A DNA stretch of 64,000 nucleotides, taken from the NCBI RefSeq assembly GCF_015910445.1, contig NZ_CP048882.1, positions 4,891,001 to 4,955,000 of the forward strand, written 5' to 3'. Below the pieces are notes generated by a model, which worked only from the letters and a program-made list of their open reading frames with translations, was not told the DNA's origin and searched no databases. Positions 61,500 through 64,000 of this stretch are shown here, piece after piece. Within the stretch, counting starts at the first letter, position 1. Each line of letters begins with the position of its first letter. Both the position numbers and the translations under genes were made by a program. This DNA is from Streptomyces bathyalis (GTDB taxonomy: Bacteria; Actinomycetota; Actinomycetes; Streptomycetales; Streptomycetaceae).

Positions 61500-61505
61500 T
61501 AGAGT
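61500..61505 (+). promoter_or_regulatory. Putative -10 of the following hypothetical gene
   Basis: TAGAGT ends 6 nt before the ATG at 61512, with no ribosome binding site. TTGCCC at 61480-61485 could be a weak -35 with a short 14-bp spacer. Confidence 0.45.
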
Positions 61506-61511
61506 CCACGC

Positions 61512-62126
61512 ATGCCACGCGGCCGGTATTCGCTCCACGATCCGCACGACCACACCCCCCTCTTCAACGAGCACTTCCAGTGCGCCACCGGCCCCTCCGG
61601 CTGGCGCTACGTCTCGCAGATCACCACCCCCTCCGGAGACCACGCCGGCTCCGTCGATCTGGCCCTCGACGAACTCGGCCGCCCCGTCCGGCTCGAACTC
61701 CACGCCGGCGGCTGGCAGGTCCGCGGCGCCGCCCTGGACGGCGTCACGTGGGTACGCACCGACCCGGCAGGCGAACACGCTCAACAGGGCAATGCCGCCG
61801 CGCACTCCTTCACCGGTGGATCCCCCGCCTTCCTCATCGCGACGTCCCGGCTGCTGCGCCCGGCCCCCGGTGCGCCGGCCACGCGCGTGCGCCTCGTCGC
61901 GCTGACACTCCCCGTCCTGGCACCTCGCACGCTCGACCAGTCCTGGACGCTGGTGACCACGGAAACACACGCCACTGACAACGGGCCTCTGGTCGTCGAG
62001 AACTACCAGGTCGGCGAGGTCGACACCGGTGAGCAACACCCCGTCCACATCGCCGGAGACATCGTGCTCGCGGCTCCCGGCATCGAACTGGAGGAACTGG
62101 AGTCACCGCCGTCCGGCTTCGGCTGA
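61512..62126 (+). CDS. Conserved hypothetical protein
   Basis: I do not recognise this 204-residue protein. It has no signal peptide, membrane segment or cysteine motif. It is beta-rich, with SGWRYVSQIT, GSVDLALDELGRPVRLEL and an acidic C-terminus (GIELEELESPP). The only cysteine is in HFQCATG. It lies after ahcY in the same direction, divided by a terminator, and converges with an RDD gene 13 bp away. It may be a leaderless transcript. Its conserved position next to ahcY in Streptomyces is plausible but unverified. Confidence 0.75.
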   Translation: MPRGRYSLHDPHDHTPLFNEHFQCATGPSGWRYVSQITTPSGDHAGSVDLALDELGRPVRLELHAGGWQVRGAALDGVTWVRTDPAGEHAQQGNAAAHSFTGGSPAFLIATSRLLRPAPGAPATRVRLVALTLPVLAPRTLDQSWTLVTTETHATDNGPLVVENYQVGEVDTGEQHPVHIAGDIVLAAPGIELEELESPPSGFG

Positions 62127-62139
62127 GGCGCCTCGCGCC

Positions 62140-63102
62140 TCACGAAGGCGGCACGAACCCCGTGGTCCGAGGAGGCTCGGGCACCTTCTCCCCGGCGGGC
62201 TGACTCTCCGCGGCCGTGCCCGAGACCGGCACCCACGGACGACCGGACCCGCCATCCCCACCCGCCCAGTGGGAAGCGCCCGGGGCCGAAGGGGCGGCTG
62301 GGAGCGGACGCGCCTGAGCAGCGGGCAGCGGACCCGCGGGTGCCCCGGTCGCCTGGGGGCCGAAGGTCCGATGCGCCTCCCGCGCCTGCCGTTCCGCGAC
62401 GACCCCGGCCAGATATGCCGCCGCAGGTACGCCGTACGGCGCCGGAACGCCCGTGCACGCGACGAGGTCCGCCGCGAGCTGCTCCGCCATCGACCGGCTC
62501 ACCGCCTCGTCCAGCTGCCCCGCACGCATCAGGTACTGGCGCACGGCCAGCCAGAGACCGCCCGGCACACGCGACAGATCCAGCTCCCCGAAGCTGCCCG
62601 CCAGCCAGGCCGGAGGAGGCGGCGCGGGCGCACCGCTCGCCTCGGGCACCCGCTCCCTCACGACGAGGGTCCCGGCGAAGACGTCACCCAGCCGCCGCCC
62701 GCGCGCCGAGATCAGCGACGCGGCACAGGCCACGACGCCGAAGAACAGCTGGATCTCGATGACCCCGATCGCCCCACGCACCAGCGCGTGCCTGAACCGG
62801 ATCGGCCCGCCGTCCTCCCGCAGCACCCGCAGACCGCACAGCAGCTTGCCGACGGACTTCCCCCGGCTCAGGGTCTCCACCGCGACCGGAACCCCGACCA
62901 GCACCAGCAGGAAGAGCGCCACCTGTACGGCTGCCAGCGCCGCGTCGTCCAGGGACGCCACGGCTGTCAGCAGCGCCAGTGAGATGGCCAGGTAGACGGC
63001 CCAGGCGAGCACCAGGTCGATGAAGACCGCCAGCGCCCGCGTCGGCAGCCGCGCGGGCCGGAGACCCAGTACGACGGCATCTCCCGTTACGAGCTCGCTC
63101 AC
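62140..63102 (-). CDS. RDD-family membrane protein
   Basis: The 320-residue protein has the RDD domain in its N-terminal ~145 residues: PARLPTRALAVFIDLVLAWAV in the first helix with the Arg-...-Asp signature, then a second helix (VALFLLVLVGVPVAVE) and SRGKSVGKLLCGLRV and the third segment. The C-terminal ~150 residues are Pro/Ala/Gly-rich and low-complexity. GTG 63102 has GGAGG 5 nt upstream on the minus strand. It is divergent from a SpoIIM-like gene with a 76-bp gap, an arrangement common in actinobacteria. It may act in ion or metabolite transport. Confidence 0.9.
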   Translation of the reverse strand: MSELVTGDAVVLGLRPARLPTRALAVFIDLVLAWAVYLAISLALLTAVASLDDAALAAVQVALFLLVLVGVPVAVETLSRGKSVGKLLCGLRVLREDGGPIRFRHALVRGAIGVIEIQLFFGVVACAASLISARGRRLGDVFAGTLVVRERVPEASGAPAPPPPAWLAGSFGELDLSRVPGGLWLAVRQYLMRAGQLDEAVSRSMAEQLAADLVACTGVPAPYGVPAAAYLAGVVAERQAREAHRTFGPQATGAPAGPLPAAQARPLPAAPSAPGASHWAGGDGGSGRPWVPVSGTAAESQPAGEKVPEPPRTTGFVPPS

Positions 63103-63178
63103 CGTGCCTCCGCTCACAGCCGTCGTCCTCCTTTGCACAGTCTGCCGTCCCCACCGAGCGGTCTGCCAAGCTCTCACC

Positions 63179-64000
63179 ATGGACCTGGATGTCTTCGTCG
63201 CCGCGCACAGGGCGGAATGGGACCGGCTGGACCAACTGCTGCGCCGCCGGCGCCGCCTGTCCGGCCAGGAGGCGGACGAACTCGTCACGCTCTACCAGCG
63301 CACCTCAACGCATCTCTCCCAGGTCCAGTCGAGCGCCCCCGACCCCGCGCTCGCCGGAAGCCTCACGTCCCTCGTGGCACGCGCGCGCAGTGCCGTGACG
63401 GGTCCGAGGAAGGCCTCGTGGCGCGACGCCGCGCACTTCTTCGCCGCCGGATTCCCCGCCGCCGTGTACCGCAGCCGCAACTGGTGGGTCCCGGCCGCGC
63501 TCGTGTCCGTCGTGATCGCCGCCCTCATCGGCTGGTGGATCGGTACGCATCCCGACGTGCGCTCGGCGATCGCCGCCCCGGACCAACTCCGCGAGATGAC
63601 AAAGCCGGGCGGCCAGTACGAGTCGTACTACTCGAGCCACCCGGCAACGTCCTTCGCGGCCCAGGTGTGGACGAACAACGCCCAAGCCGCCGCGGTCTGC
63701 CTGGCGTTCGGCGCGCTGCTCGGCATCCCGGTGCTGTGGGTCCTCTTCCAGAACATGCTCAACCTCGGGATCGGCATCGGCCTGATGGAGTCCGCGGGGC
63801 GGCTCGACACCTTCCTCGGCCTCATCCTTCCGCACGGAATCCTCGAACTCACCGCGGTCTTCGTGGCCGCGGGCACGGGCCTGCGACTGGGCTGGACCGT
63901 CATCGATCCAGGGCCGCGCAGCCGGCGCGTCGCGCTTGCCGCGGAAGGACGTTCAGCGATCGGCATGGCCATCGGTCTGGCGGCGGTCCTGTTCGTCTCC
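63179..64000 (+). CDS. SpoIIM-like membrane protein (partial, truncated by the window)
   Basis: This gene runs off the right end. The 274 visible residues start MDLDVFVAAHRAEWDRLDQLL, an amphipathic stage II sporulation protein M-type N-terminus, followed by SQVQSSAP, a membrane helix near residues 102-122 (NWWVPAALVSVVIAALIGWW), and further helices (AAVCLAFGALLGIPVLWVLF, GILELTAVFVAAGTGLRLG). A CAAGCT ends 6 nt before the ATG, a possible leaderless -10. It is divergent from the RDD gene. In Bacillus SpoIIM works with SpoIID and SpoIIP in engulfment; in actinobacteria the role is unclear. Confidence 0.9.
   Translation, partial: MDLDVFVAAHRAEWDRLDQLLRRRRRLSGQEADELVTLYQRTSTHLSQVQSSAPDPALAGSLTSLVARARSAVTGPRKASWRDAAHFFAAGFPAAVYRSRNWWVPAALVSVVIAALIGWWIGTHPDVRSAIAAPDQLREMTKPGGQYESYYSSHPATSFAAQVWTNNAQAAAVCLAFGALLGIPVLWVLFQNMLNLGIGIGLMESAGRLDTFLGLILPHGILELTAVFVAAGTGLRLGWTVIDPGPRSRRVALAAEGRSAIGMAIGLAAVLFVS

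Overview
The window is a chromosomal segment of a Streptomyces or close Streptomycetaceae relative. The evidence is uniformly very high GC with strong third-position G/C, frequent GTG and TTG starts, and a set of typical streptomycete genes. These include whiB, a SigB/SigF-type sigma factor with a STAS protein and an RsbW-like kinase, F420 biosynthesis genes, several LytR-CpsA-Psr (LCP) proteins and a SpoIIM-like protein. I see no rRNA, tRNA, insertion sequence, prophage, CRISPR array or biosynthetic gene cluster. It reads as core or near-core chromosome.

Layout. 0-4.9 kb: a PNPOx-fold protein, a MetE-C-like methyltransferase, a zinc-ribbon protein, a LysR regulator and a type III PLP-dependent decarboxylase. 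5.0-10.9 kb: a histidine-utilisation operon (hutU, an M20 amidohydrolase, hutF, hutI) behind a recognisable promoter/operator. 11-13.6 kb: a SigB-family sigma factor divergent from a STAS protein and an RsbW-like kinase. 13.7-21.4 kb: dipeptidase, purE, purK, GtrA, a two-component system and a POT peptide transporter. 21.5-26.5 kb: hydrolase, acyl-CoA dehydrogenase, UDP-glucose dehydrogenase and a divergent CGNR/VOC pair with a symmetric operator. 26.5-38.8 kb: an envelope region with five LCP paralogues, a GT2 glycosyltransferase, a thioesterase, a truncated AMP-ligase-like protein and a PGRP-type amidase. 39-44.3 kb: NDP-sugar pyrophosphorylase, DNA glycosylase, fbiB-fbiA and a cysteine dioxygenase-like protein. 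45-55.8 kb: whiB, a 1247-residue membrane glycosyltransferase with its DUF5719 partner, AhpD-like, ArsR-SRPBCC, metallopeptidase-like, DUF3499, manB and Trm112. 55.9-64 kb: SIS-domain protein, manA, a cation efflux protein, ahcY, a conserved hypothetical protein, an RDD protein and a 3'-truncated SpoIIM-like gene.

How the genes fit together. The hut operon encodes the route urocanate to imidazolonepropionate to formiminoglutamate to formylglutamate, and the M20 hydrolase sits where the deformylase is expected. manB, manA, the SIS protein, the NDP-sugar pyrophosphorylase and UDP-glucose dehydrogenase supply activated sugars. The two GT2 enzymes, the LCP ligases and the amidase act on the envelope. 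SigB/STAS/kinase and WhiB link the region to stress and development.

No single obviously new system stands out. The more interesting material is in non-coding architecture: symmetric operators, short tandem repeats and a long inverted repeat, a structured leader before the peptide transporter, and many putative leaderless promoters of the form TANNNT-N6-8-start. Protein-level oddities include a zincin-like protein without the second HExxH histidine, tyrosine-rich tails on envelope proteins, and an 87-bp antisense overlap of two genes. All calls come from reading the sequence alone.
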